Of a stretch of 64,000 nt of DNA, positions 35,354 to 43,735 are shown one piece after another. The notes beneath the pieces are model-generated. The model was given only the letters and a program-made list of their open reading frames with translations. It made no database searches and had not been told where the DNA came from. The DNA is from Lachnospiraceae bacterium UBA7179 (GTDB lineage Bacteria; Bacillota; Clostridia; Lachnospirales; Lachnospiraceae). The DNA lies in contig DKVL01000101.1 of assembly GCA_002491195.1 (NCBI GenBank), positions 1,868 through 65,867 on the forward strand. Reading direction: 5' to 3'. Within the stretch, counting starts at the first letter, position 1. Each line of letters opens with the position of its first letter. The translations under genes and the position numbers were made by a program.

Positions 35354-37132
35354 CTAAAAATTCCGAAAACGCTCATAGCGCTCGCATGCAATCTGCTCTC
35401 CGGATTTTCCGTTATATTTCTCCAAAAACTCTTTGATGTGCTCCTTCATATAGCTGCCAATCGCCGACGCTGTCTTCTTGTCCGCACCGCCAAACTCGGG
35501 AATGATGCGTTCGATCACACCAAGCCGCTTCAAGTCCTGTGCGGTAATGTTCATGACCTCGCTCGCCTCCTGCGCCCGGTTCGAATCCTTCCAGAGAATC
35601 GAAGCAAAACCCTCTGGCGAAAGAATCGAATACGTTGCATTCTCCATCATCCAGACTTCGTTTCCAACTGCCGTTGCAAGCGCACCACCGCTGCCGCCCT
35701 CTCCGATGAGGATGCAGAGCACCGGAACTTTCAGCCCTGACATTTCCAACAGATTGCGCGCGATCGCTTCCCCCTGTCCGCGCTCCTCCGCCTCAAGACC
35801 GCAGAATGCACCCGACGTGTTGACAAAACTGATAATCGGACGATTGAATTTCTCCGCCTGCTTCATCAGACGCAGCGCTTTCCGATAGCCCTCAGGCAGC
35901 GGCATACCAAAATTTCTCTCCTGACATTCCTTAAAATCTTTGCCCTTGATGTCAGCCAGTACTGTCACCGGCTGTCCTTCCAGGAATGCGATCCCGCCGA
36001 TCAGCGCCTTGTCGTCCGCAAATCCTCTGTCGCCATGCGCCTCAACAAAAATATCAAAAATACTATCCATATAATCCAGCGCAGACGGACGCTCCACCTG
36101 ACGGACTGCCTTGACCTTCTCCCACGCACTGCGCGGTTTTGACTTCCATGACTGCTCCTTTAACTCCTCACTGAGCTCAAAATGAAAATCCGTATCGGGA
36201 TAAAAATTCGTATACGTTTTCTTCCCTGTATTCTGATGGGACTTGATCAGAAAATGAATCGTCTTCTTCAGATTCTCGCGAAGCACGATCCCATCCACAA
36301 AACCATGCTCCACCAAAAATTCCGATGTCTGGAACCCTTCCGGAAGCTCCTGGCCGATCGTCTGCTTGATCACCCTCGGCCCTGCAAAACCGATCAAAGC
36401 TCCTGGTTCCGCCATAATCACATCGCCGAGCATCGCAAAGCTTGCCGTCACACCGCCGGTCGTAGGATCGGTCAGGATCGTACAGTACAAAAGTCCTGCA
36501 TCGCCATGTTTCTTGATCGCAGCTGCGGTCTTTGCCATCTGCATCAGGGAGACAATCCCCTCCTGCATTCTTGCCCCGCCGGAACAACAGAACAAAAATA
36601 CCGGAAGTTTCAGCTCTGTCGCACGCTCGATCGCCTTTGTGATCTTCTCGCCCACAACGTGTCCCATACTTGCCATCATAAAACGGGAATCACACACGCC
36701 AAGGACGATATCATTGCCGAATACCTTGCAGCGTCCTACGGTCACTGCCTCCTTCAATCCTGTCTTTTCCCGCGCTGCAGCCAGCTTATCCTCGTATCCC
36801 TCATAATCCAACGGGTTGCTGACTTCCATATCCTCAAACCAGGGCTCAAAGCTCTTCGCGTCAGCAACCATGCGGATACGATTGTTTGTCCGTACCCTGA
36901 AATAACCGCCGCACTCGTAGCACACATACTTTTTCCTGACAACGCGCGCGCGGTCTACCATCTTACCGCACTTTGGACATTTGACCAGACTGTTATCCTC
37001 TTTCTTTTCAGCCTTAGCCTCTTCTGTGGCATCCTGCGCGTTCTCCTGTTTATTTTTTAATTTTTCCTCAACCCTATTATGCAAATTAATCGGAAATCTT
37101 CTCTTGGTTTTGATATGTTGTTCCTTGTCCAT
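35354..37132 (-). CDS. accDA: Acetyl-CoA carboxylase carboxyltransferase, fused beta-alpha
   Basis: This 592-residue protein joins AccD and AccA, which are usually separate. Residues 1-290 are the beta part, with a zinc finger of four Cys near 52, 55, 71 and 74 and the FCCSGGARMQEGIVSLMQM oxyanion region. Residues from about 330 are the alpha part, with HGDRGFADDKALIGGIA and ILIGEGGSGGALATAVGNEV. It transfers the carboxyl group from biotin to acetyl-CoA, making malonyl-CoA. The biotin carrier (accB) and biotin carboxylase (accC), commonly found between fabF, fabZ and accD, are absent here and must be elsewhere. AAGGAGG precedes the ATG. A hairpin repeat lies 50 bp upstream. Confidence 0.95.
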   Translation of the reverse strand: MDKEQHIKTKRRFPINLHNRVEEKLKNKQENAQDATEEAKAEKKEDNSLVKCPKCGKMVDRARVVRKKYVCYECGGYFRVRTNNRIRMVADAKSFEPWFEDMEVSNPLDYEGYEDKLAAAREKTGLKEAVTVGRCKVFGNDIVLGVCDSRFMMASMGHVVGEKITKAIERATELKLPVFLFCCSGGARMQEGIVSLMQMAKTAAAIKKHGDAGLLYCTILTDPTTGGVTASFAMLGDVIMAEPGALIGFAGPRVIKQTIGQELPEGFQTSEFLVEHGFVDGIVLRENLKKTIHFLIKSHQNTGKKTYTNFYPDTDFHFELSEELKEQSWKSKPRSAWEKVKAVRQVERPSALDYMDSIFDIFVEAHGDRGFADDKALIGGIAFLEGQPVTVLADIKGKDFKECQERNFGMPLPEGYRKALRLMKQAEKFNRPIISFVNTSGAFCGLEAEERGQGEAIARNLLEMSGLKVPVLCILIGEGGSGGALATAVGNEVWMMENATYSILSPEGFASILWKDSNRAQEASEVMNITAQDLKRLGVIERIIPEFGGADKKTASAIGSYMKEHIKEFLEKYNGKSGEQIACERYERFRNF

Positions 37133-37179
37133 CGTCCAACCTCCTTACCATCTATTGACACATATATGCCAACACCCGC

Positions 37180-37205
37180 GAAGAACGCTGCCTTTTGCGT
37201 TCTTC
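37180..37205. repeat. Single-hairpin copy of the leader repeat
   Basis: GAAGAACGC (37180-37188) and GCGTTCTTC (37197-37205) form a perfect stem around TGCCTTTT, preceded by CAACACCC as at 33215. It lies between fabZ and accDA. Confidence 0.6.
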
Positions 37206-37221
37206 TAAACATTAATGTTTT

Positions 37222-37653
37222 TTATTCCCCAATAGCAAACATTAACTCTGCCTTGCAGGCAACCTTGCCGTCGACTGTCGCGACAGCCTCCCCGACGCCG
37301 ATTGGTCCCTTGACCTTTGTAATCTTCGTCTCAAGCATCAGCACATCCCCTGGAAGCACCTTCTGTTTAAACCGTGCCTTATTGATTCCTGCAAAATACG
37401 CTGTCTTACCTTTCCACTCCGGCTGTCCAAGCAGCGCAACCGCTCCAACCTGTGCTAAGGCCTCCACGATCAGTACGCCCGGCATCACTGGATTTCCCGG
37501 AAAGTGCCCTGCAAAAAATGGTTCGTTAAAGCTCACACATTTCCTGCCAACTGCCCTGACGCCTTCTTCAAGCTCCTCAATGGTATCAATCAGCATAAAC
37601 GGATGCCTGTGCGGAATGATTTCCATGATTTCCTTTGCTGTATAAACTGACAT
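37222..37653 (-). CDS. fabZ: 3-hydroxyacyl-ACP dehydratase
   Basis: FabZ removes water from 3-hydroxyacyl-ACP during elongation. The 143-residue hot-dog-fold protein has the catalytic His in IIPHRHPFMLID, the NEPFFAGHFPGNPVMPGV loop with its second catalytic residue, and ALAQVGAVALLG. The start at MSVYTAKEI is preferred, with AAAGGTG 5 bp upstream; a GTG three codons earlier is possible. It follows fabF by about 110 bp, the gap where accB would be expected in many relatives. Confidence 0.95.
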   Translation of the reverse strand: MSVYTAKEIMEIIPHRHPFMLIDTIEELEEGVRAVGRKCVSFNEPFFAGHFPGNPVMPGVLIVEALAQVGAVALLGQPEWKGKTAYFAGINKARFKQKVLPGDVLMLETKITKVKGPIGVGEAVATVDGKVACKAELMFAIGE

Positions 37654-37766
37654 ATGTGTCACCTTTTTCCTTCTATATATAATAAACTACTCTAACTATT
37701 TATGAAAATGTCCTGTCAAAGTTTCTTGCCCAAAAACTTCTTTACAGAAACGTTTCTTCCGTATCA

Positions 37767-39002
37767 CTACTCCGCATATTTCTTCACTAAGATGCTGGCA
37801 TTGTGTCCGCCAAATCCCAGAGAATTGCTGAGTGCGTACATTAAATCCCCGCTGCTGCTCTCTTTGCAGTAGTCCAGATCCATCTCCTCCTCGCTCTCTG
37901 TGAGTCCGACAGTCCGATGGATATATCCCTCCTGCAATTCTTTCACGCATACAACAAACTCAACTGCTCCCGCTGCACCCAGGAGATGGCCTACCATGGA
38001 CTTGGTAGAATTGATCTTAATATCCTTGGCGTGGTCGCCAAATGCAAGTTTGATCGCCCGCGTCTCAAACAGATCATTGTGGTGCGTCGCTGTTCCATGC
38101 GCATTGATGTAGGTGATCTCCTCCGGTGAAGCACCCGCATCCTTCACAGCATTGAGCATCGCTGTCGCTGCGCCCGCGCCGTCTTCCGCCGGTGAAGTGA
38201 TGTGATATGCGTCTGATGAACAGCCATATCCCACTACTTCCGCATAGATCTTTGCGCCGCGTGCCTTGGCGTGCTCAAGCTCCTCGAGCACGACAATCCC
38301 TGCACCTTCCCCCATGACAAAACCACTTCTGTCCTTGTCAAACGGAATCGAACAGCGCGTCGGATCCTCGCAGGTCGAAAGCGCTGTCAGGGAAGAAAAA
38401 CCTGCAATGCCAATCGGTGTGATCGAACTCTCTGTTCCACCTGCCACCATGATATCCGCATCTCCGTACTGAATCGTCCGAAATGCCTCGCCGATCGAGT
38501 TTGTACCGGTAGCGCATGCTGTCACCACATTGATGCTCTTGCCTTTGAGATTGTAAGCTATGCTCACATTTCCCGCTGCCATGTTGGATATCATCAGCGG
38601 AACCAGGAGCGGCGCCACTCTGGAAGGTCCTTTTTCCTCCAGTTTAGTGTGCTCCCTCTCCATCGCCTGAAGGCTTCCGATGCCGCTTCCCACTGCGCAT
38701 CCTGCTCTGTAAGGATCTTCTTTCGTCATATCCAGGCCAGCGTCCTCGATCGCCTCCTTCGCCGCAGCAACGGCGAACTGACAGAAAGGTTCCATTCGGC
38801 GCGCAGCTTTTTTGTCCATAAAATCAGCAGCATTGAAGTCCTTGACCTCCGCTGCCAACTTGCATTTGTAATCTGTCGTATCAAAATAGGAGATCGGCCC
38901 AAAACCGATTTTTCCCTCTTTTACGCTGTTCCAGAAAGACGCAACATCATTGCCAATCGGGGTGATCGCCCCCATTCCTGTTACCACTACTCTTCTTTTC
39001 AT
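37767..39002 (-). CDS. fabF: 3-oxoacyl-ACP synthase II
   Basis: FabF elongates acyl-ACP with malonyl-ACP. The 411-residue thiolase-fold protein has catalytic Cys in VTACATGTNSIGEA near 163 and the two His in AHGTATHHND near 302 and KSMVGHLLGAAGA near 338. The chain starts at MKRRVVVTGMG, preceded by AAGGGG 7 bp upstream; an open frame extends 12 codons further without a better site. It lies 67 bp after fabG in the cluster. Confidence 0.96.
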   Translation of the reverse strand: MKRRVVVTGMGAITPIGNDVASFWNSVKEGKIGFGPISYFDTTDYKCKLAAEVKDFNAADFMDKKAARRMEPFCQFAVAAAKEAIEDAGLDMTKEDPYRAGCAVGSGIGSLQAMEREHTKLEEKGPSRVAPLLVPLMISNMAAGNVSIAYNLKGKSINVVTACATGTNSIGEAFRTIQYGDADIMVAGGTESSITPIGIAGFSSLTALSTCEDPTRCSIPFDKDRSGFVMGEGAGIVVLEELEHAKARGAKIYAEVVGYGCSSDAYHITSPAEDGAGAATAMLNAVKDAGASPEEITYINAHGTATHHNDLFETRAIKLAFGDHAKDIKINSTKSMVGHLLGAAGAVEFVVCVKELQEGYIHRTVGLTESEEEMDLDYCKESSSGDLMYALSNSLGFGGHNASILVKKYAE

Positions 39003-39069
39003 TTTTATACCCCTTGCGTGCTCCGGCACGCATACCAATCAATCGTTTGAAAGTGACCCTTCTGTTTTC

Positions 39070-39810
39070 CTATATACACATGCCACCGTCAACACAGATA
39101 ACTTGTCCCGTGATGTAGTCCGAGTGCTCTCCTGCCAGAAACAGTACCAGATCCGCGATATTCTGCGTGCTGCCCATCTTTCCCATGGGAATCATGCTGC
39201 TTAATGTTTTCCTGGCATCTTCTGTCATATTCCTGGTCATATCCGTGTCAATAAATCCTGGTGCAACCGCATTGACATTGATCCCGCGGCTTGCAAATTC
39301 CCGCGCCACACTCTTGGTCAGACCGATCAATCCCGCCTTTGACGCAGAATAATTGGCCTGTCCTGCATTGCCAAGGACACCGCTCACAGAGGAAATGTTA
39401 ATAATCTTCCCGCTTCTCTGCTTGATCAGGCTGCGCGAAAGATGTCTGATCATGTTAAAAGCGCCCTTTAAATTCGTGTCAAGAACCGCGTCATAATCCT
39501 CTTCCGTCATACGCATGATCAGGTTATCTCTGGTCACACCTGCATTGTTTACAAGGATATCCACCTTCTTGTACTTTGCAAGAACCTCCTTGACAAACTC
39601 CTCGCTGGATGCAAAATCAGACACATTACACTGCATTGCCTCCGCGCTGCCGCCGCTTTGTTCAATTTCCGCTACAACTGCCTCCGCATTCTCCTTAGAG
39701 CCATTATAATTCACGATAACTGTTGCACCGTTTTTTGCCAGCGTGAGTGCGATCTCCCTGCCGATGCCTCTGCCTGCCCCTGTCACCAGGGCGACTTTTC
39801 CCGTTAACAT
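39070..39810 (-). CDS. fabG: 3-oxoacyl-ACP reductase
   Basis: FabG is an NADPH-dependent short-chain dehydrogenase reducing 3-oxoacyl-ACP. The 246-residue protein has GAGRGIGREIA (cofactor loop), NNAGVTRDN, the catalytic Ser in NISSVSG and YSASKAG with Tyr and Lys. It ends with the family's VDGGMCI. Its ATG lies inside the end of fabD (7-bp overlap) with GGAGG 7 bp upstream. Confidence 0.97.
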   Translation of the reverse strand: MLTGKVALVTGAGRGIGREIALTLAKNGATVIVNYNGSKENAEAVVAEIEQSGGSAEAMQCNVSDFASSEEFVKEVLAKYKKVDILVNNAGVTRDNLIMRMTEEDYDAVLDTNLKGAFNMIRHLSRSLIKQRSGKIINISSVSGVLGNAGQANYSASKAGLIGLTKSVAREFASRGINVNAVAPGFIDTDMTRNMTEDARKTLSSMIPMGKMGSTQNIADLVLFLAGEHSDYITGQVICVDGGMCI

Positions 39811-40727
39811 CCCAACTCCTCCAATACTTTATCCATATCTGTTACTTTATCTATATTATAGCATTTAACGTTCTTATCGATTTTTTTCATAAAACCAGTC
39901 AACGTTTTTCCCGGTCCGATCTCTATGAATGTATCGACGCCGTCCGCGATCATCTTCTCAACCGACTGCTGCCAGCACACAGAATTTGACACCTGATTTT
40001 TCAGAAGTGTCTTGACAGGCGCAGCCTCTGTCACATCGAGCGCATCCACATTGCTGATATATGGAATGGAAGGATTCTTAAGTTTGATACGATACAATTC
40101 TTTCTCAAGTTTTTCCCCCGCGCCTTTTAAAAGCTGCGAGTGGAAAGGTCCGCTGACTTTCAATGGCACACAGCGCTTTGCGCCAGCCTCAGAAAGTGCT
40201 TTTGCCGCCTCCGTCACTGCCTTTTCCTCGCCTGTAATGACAATCTGTCCTGGGCAGTTGTAGTTTGCGATCGTCACAATCCCTTCTGTCTGCCTACAGA
40301 CTTCTTCGATCTGATCGCTGTCAAGACCGAGCACTGCTGTCATCGCGCCTCCCTCGGGATATGCTTCCTGCATGAAGATTCCGCGTTTTCTGATGATATA
40401 AAATAAATCCTTTAAATCCATGACATCTGCCGCTGCCAGCGCACCATACTCACCCAGACTCAATCCTGCTGTGACATCTGCCTTGACGCCCTTTGCTTCA
40501 AGTACCTTCAAGATTGCCACCTCTGTCGCAAGCATCGCGATCTGCGTGTACTCTGTAATGTTTATCTTGTCATTCTCCGTAAAGCAAATCTCCTCCATAT
40601 CAAGCCCTGACACCTCACTGGCAAGCTGATATACCTTCTTTGCCTCCTCATATGTATCATAAAAATCCTTTCCCATGCCCACATACTGTGAACCCTGTCC
40701 CGGGAAAATAAATGCTGTTTTGCTCAT
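39804..40727 (-). CDS. fabD: Malonyl-CoA:ACP transacylase
   Basis: FabD loads malonyl groups onto ACP. The 307-residue protein has FPGQGSQYVGMGKD at the N-terminus, the nucleophile Ser in TAGLSLGEYGALAAA near 92 and His in VSGPFHSQLL near 200. GAGG lies upstream of the ATG. It overlaps fabG by 7 bp and lies 94 bp after fabK. Confidence 0.96.
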   Translation of the reverse strand: MSKTAFIFPGQGSQYVGMGKDFYDTYEEAKKVYQLASEVSGLDMEEICFTENDKINITEYTQIAMLATEVAILKVLEAKGVKADVTAGLSLGEYGALAAADVMDLKDLFYIIRKRGIFMQEAYPEGGAMTAVLGLDSDQIEEVCRQTEGIVTIANYNCPGQIVITGEEKAVTEAAKALSEAGAKRCVPLKVSGPFHSQLLKGAGEKLEKELYRIKLKNPSIPYISNVDALDVTEAAPVKTLLKNQVSNSVCWQQSVEKMIADGVDTFIEIGPGKTLTGFMKKIDKNVKCYNIDKVTDMDKVLEELGC

Positions 40728-40821
40728 TTTCTGCCTCTCTTAGTGATGCAGCCAGCACGGTCTCCGGCTGCTGCATCTATGAATCTTACCCAATTCTGCC
40801 ATATTATCTTATGGCAATTCC

Positions 40822-41751
40822 TTAAAATGTCTTATTGAGGAGCGCCATACCCTGCTCCATAATCTCTGTAATGATCTCCTTACATGGCTGCTCTTTCTTG
40901 ACAAGCCCTGCAATCTGCCCCGCCATAACGGTGCCATTCACCACGTCGCCTTCCATCACCGCTTTTCTGAGGGAACCGAGTGTGAGTTTTTCCAGTTCCA
41001 TGAAATCTGCGCCTTCTTTTTCCAGTCTCAGGTACTCTTTGGTCATTTTGTTTCGAATACTTCTGACAGGATGTCCTGTCGTCATTCCTGTCACTGTCGA
41101 GTCAATGTCCTTTGCCTTGATCAGCATGGCCTTGTAATTCTCATGTACAATGGACTCTGTGGCCGCCACAAAGCGTGTCCCAAGCTGCACAGCCTCCGCG
41201 CCGAGCATAAACGCCGCAGCAAATCCTCTTCCGTCTGCGATTCCGCCCGCCGCGATCACCGGAATATCCACTACGTCCACAACCTGCGGTACAAGTGCCA
41301 TCGTTGTGAGCGAACCGATATGTCCGCCGCTCTCCATTCCCTCGGCCACAACCGCGTCCGCACCGCCGCGCTGCATCAGCTTTGCCATCGCGGCGCTCGC
41401 AACCACCGGAATGACTTTTACGCCAGCATCCTTCCACAGCTGCATATATTTGGAAGGATTTCCTGCTCCGGTCGTGACGACTTTGACGCCCTCATCGACG
41501 ACTACTTGCGCGATCGCGTCCGCCTCCGGGTTCATCAACATGATATTCACGCCAAAGGGCTTGTCTGTCGCTTCCTTTACCTTCTGAATCTGTTCCCTGA
41601 CAAACGCTGCCGGCGCACCGCCTGCACCGATGATTCCCAATCCGCCGGCTTCCGACACGGCTGCTGCCAGATTATGCTCAGCAACCCATGCCATACCGCC
41701 CTGTATGATTGGATACTCAATTCCTAAGATCTCTGTAATTCTTGTTTTCAT
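40822..41751 (-). CDS. fabK: Enoyl-ACP reductase II (FabK)
   Basis: FabK is the FMN-dependent enoyl-ACP reductase of many Firmicutes and replaces triclosan-sensitive FabI. The 309-residue protein has PIIQGGMAWVAEHNLAAAVS, FGVNIMLMNP, VAEGMESGGHIG (FMN phosphate loop) and PVIAAGGIADGRG. The start MKTRITEIL is preceded by GGGAG 7 bp upstream; four further upstream codons are unlikely. It lies 23 bp after acpP. It is closer to streptococcal FabK than the NPD-type gene at 34307 in this cluster, so this is the probable reductase. Confidence 0.94.
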   Translation of the reverse strand: MKTRITEILGIEYPIIQGGMAWVAEHNLAAAVSEAGGLGIIGAGGAPAAFVREQIQKVKEATDKPFGVNIMLMNPEADAIAQVVVDEGVKVVTTGAGNPSKYMQLWKDAGVKVIPVVASAAMAKLMQRGGADAVVAEGMESGGHIGSLTTMALVPQVVDVVDIPVIAAGGIADGRGFAAAFMLGAEAVQLGTRFVAATESIVHENYKAMLIKAKDIDSTVTGMTTGHPVRSIRNKMTKEYLRLEKEGADFMELEKLTLGSLRKAVMEGDVVNGTVMAGQIAGLVKKEQPCKEIITEIMEQGMALLNKTF

Positions 41752-41774
41752 ACAAGCTCCCATCTTAATCTTTT

Positions 41775-42008
41775 TTATGCCTCAACGCCCTTATCCTGCA
41801 GATATTTGATAATAGAGCCAACTGTTGTGATCTGCTCTAAATCCTCGGGCGGGATCTCCACGCCGTACTCCTCCTGGAATGCGTCTACCATCTCAAACAA
41901 GTCAAGCGAATCTGCATCCAGGTCCTCCTTGAAACGTGTCTCCTCTGTGATCTCCACGCCCTCGATGTTTAACTGCTCCTCAATGATCTCTTTTACTCTT
42001 TCTAACAT
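41775..42008 (-). CDS. acpP: Acyl carrier protein
   Basis: This 77-residue acidic four-helix protein carries growing acyl chains on a 4'-phosphopantetheine arm. The attachment Ser is residue 34 in LDADSLDLFEM, within the family motif DSL. The start MLERVKEII gives the normal ACP length; an open frame extends 23 codons upstream, but that would run into the operator region and has no good site. It is first in the cluster, about 130 bp downstream of the promoter and directly after three FabT-like operators. Confidence 0.96.
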   Translation of the reverse strand: MLERVKEIIEEQLNIEGVEITEETRFKEDLDADSLDLFEMVDAFQEEYGVEIPPEDLEQITTVGSIIKYLQDKGVEA

Positions 42009-42081
42009 GTTTCTTTCCATCCTTTCTTTCCATAAGATTATTGTTTTCGTTCTTTCGTTTACCTTCAATACTTTCATTTGC

Positions 42082-42126
42082 TTTGACTGTCAAATGTTTT
42101 GATTGTCAAATATTTTGATTCTCAAA
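42082..42126. promoter_or_regulatory. Three tandem FabT-like operators
   Basis: TTTGACTGTCAAA (42082-42094), TTTGATTGTCAAA (42098-42110) and TTTGATTCTCAAA (42114-42126) share the palindrome TTTGA-N3-TCAAA. Their centres are exactly 16 bp apart. They lie just downstream of the acpP -10 element. The pattern matches the known FabT box of streptococci (established) and probably binds the MarR protein encoded at the other end of the cluster (inferred). Confidence 0.8.
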
Positions 42127-42141
42127 GTATTTACTTGCTAT

Positions 42142-42170
42142 AGAATATACCTAACCCATCCTATTGTCAA
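42142..42170 (-). promoter_or_regulatory. Promoter of the fatty-acid cluster
   Basis: On the minus strand, a perfect -35 TTGACA (42165-42170) and -10 TATTCT (42142-42147) are spaced by 17 bp. Transcription would start near 42135, just before the three operators. Confidence 0.7.
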
Positions 42171-42288
42171 CTACTTTTTTCCATTTTTTTTGGTTTTGAA
42201 AAGAAGAAAAGTCTTGCAGACAGTCAAAAGATGTCATATAATAATCCTATTCTATAGATTGTAAAGATTGCAAAAATGGAGGATTACT

Positions 42289-42978
42289 ATGCAAAAGAGG
42301 TCTATTGCAAAACAATTATTAGCTCTTACCTGCCTGTTCTCGTCTATCTGTATGTTTACGGCATGCGGCAGTTCAGAACAGCCGGAAGTTACGATTACTC
42401 TGGACGGAAAAGAGATCGGGTTGGAAGAAACACTGAAGTCAAGTCTTGACAGAGGTTTGATTACGACAGATGCTAACGGTGAAGAAGCGGAAAGCACACT
42501 GGTTTTCGGTGCAATGGAAGTAAGTTATAATTCGGTCCATCTTGGCACAGAATCAACACCGCATGGTTCGGAAGTTACCATTATGCTCTACAATGATACA
42601 CAATCCATGACTCCGGCATCCGGCAGTAAGATTATGACATTGAATTATGACCTGACGAGCGACAGTTCCGATCAGGCGCCTGTTTTATTTAATGATATTG
42701 ATTTTTGGGGAATGACACAGGATGAAGCGGTTACGGCGCTTGCGGAGAAAGGATTTAGCGTTGAGGCCGACAGCGTAAATGATGAGTATCATTTCCTTAT
42801 ATTTTCCGGCAAAAATGATGTGACAGTCACAATAAATTTTGCTTTGGGCAGTGAATTTGAGAATGCCAAAGGGACGGCCCCGCAGAAAAAGGAATTAGAT
42901 TTTGATCCAAATACATATTATGTCAGCGAACTCAAGGCCAGCATTAGCGGGAAATTAAATATCGATTTCGGCAATTAA
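42289..42978 (+). CDS. Putative lipoprotein
   Basis: This 229-residue secreted protein has a lipoprotein signal peptide: basic MQKRSIAKQ, a hydrophobic stretch and the lipobox MFTAC with Cys at 26. The mature part begins with Ser/Glu/Pro and contains a segment like a PASTA or peptidoglycan-binding repeat (FWGMTQDEAVTALAEKGFSV). It has no catalytic motif that I recognise. GGAGG lies 6 bp before the ATG. It is divergent from the fatty-acid cluster and followed by a hairpin terminator. Confidence 0.8.
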   Translation: MQKRSIAKQLLALTCLFSSICMFTACGSSEQPEVTITLDGKEIGLEETLKSSLDRGLITTDANGEEAESTLVFGAMEVSYNSVHLGTESTPHGSEVTIMLYNDTQSMTPASGSKIMTLNYDLTSDSSDQAPVLFNDIDFWGMTQDEAVTALAEKGFSVEADSVNDEYHFLIFSGKNDVTVTINFALGSEFENAKGTAPQKKELDFDPNTYYVSELKASISGKLNIDFGN

Positions 42979-43028
42979 ATTATTTTCCCAAAAAGAATGG
43001 AATGCTGGAAAATGATCATTCTAACACA

Positions 43029-43063
43029 GGGAAGCAGTGGCTCGAAATGAGTCACCGCCTCCC
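43029..43063 (+). terminator. Hairpin terminator after the lipoprotein gene
   Basis: An imperfect 15-bp stem starts GGGAAGC and closes GCCTCCC around a GAAAT tip. The T run is weak (TGAAATTTT). Confidence 0.6.
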
Positions 43064-43135
43064 TGAAATTTTACAGTCACCATATTCCGCCTTGCCGAAC
43101 TGCAGGTGGCTGCCATTCAGGTAAGGAGTCATAAT

Positions 43136-43702
43136 ATGCACCGATTATACAAAAAATGCAATCCCAGATATGCCTATCATCATGATGATCAAAACAGATA
43201 TGTCCGGCCTATGTCCTGGAAAGGAACTGTTCTCTGTGTATTGGCATTTTTGCTATCCAAATCAATCTGGAACCTGATCTTTGACCAAAACGAAGGATCT
43301 GGTCTCTTCACTTCTGTCATTGCTTTCTTTTACTTTGTAAATTCTTTGTACATAGACTTTATTTATTGTAAATATGAATATTTTGGAAAAACAAAAAACA
43401 TTGACGAGCAGGCAAGAAAAGGCGACTGGTTAAGCTGCTTTTATATTGCTGATTCCGTTTTTGTCCTCATCGGAAGCATTTTTGCAGTCTTTCTGCTAAT
43501 CATCAGCTGGCATCTCTTACCGGCCAAAATCTGCACCCTGGTTCTGCTCTGTCCCGCTGTCTTTCTGGTGCTGCCAGTTTTTCAGGTCACTTCGAAAAAG
43601 ATGACATTATTGTGGTGCATTCTGCGGGTTATCCTCTATGGAACGGCCCAGCGCGCCGGTTATCTGATCGCTTTTTTCATGGGGATTTATGCGAAATCAT
43701 GA
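43136..43702 (+). CDS. Hypothetical membrane protein
   Basis: This 188-residue protein has a polar, His/Tyr-rich N-terminus of about 25 residues and then four or five hydrophobic segments: GTVLCVLAFLLSKSI, FTSVIAFFYFVNSLY, FVLIGSIFAVFLLII, KICTLVLLCPAVFLVL and a C-terminal one. No family was recognised. AAGGAG lies 8 bp before the ATG. It converges on the methylase gene and marks the left edge of the methylase/ATPase cassette. Confidence 0.7.
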   Translation: MHRLYKKCNPRYAYHHDDQNRYVRPMSWKGTVLCVLAFLLSKSIWNLIFDQNEGSGLFTSVIAFFYFVNSLYIDFIYCKYEYFGKTKNIDEQARKGDWLSCFYIADSVFVLIGSIFAVFLLIISWHLLPAKICTLVLLCPAVFLVLPVFQVTSKKMTLLWCILRVILYGTAQRAGYLIAFFMGIYAKS

Positions 43703-43735
43703 TTGCACTCATCTCCAAAAAATCTCTGACCAATC

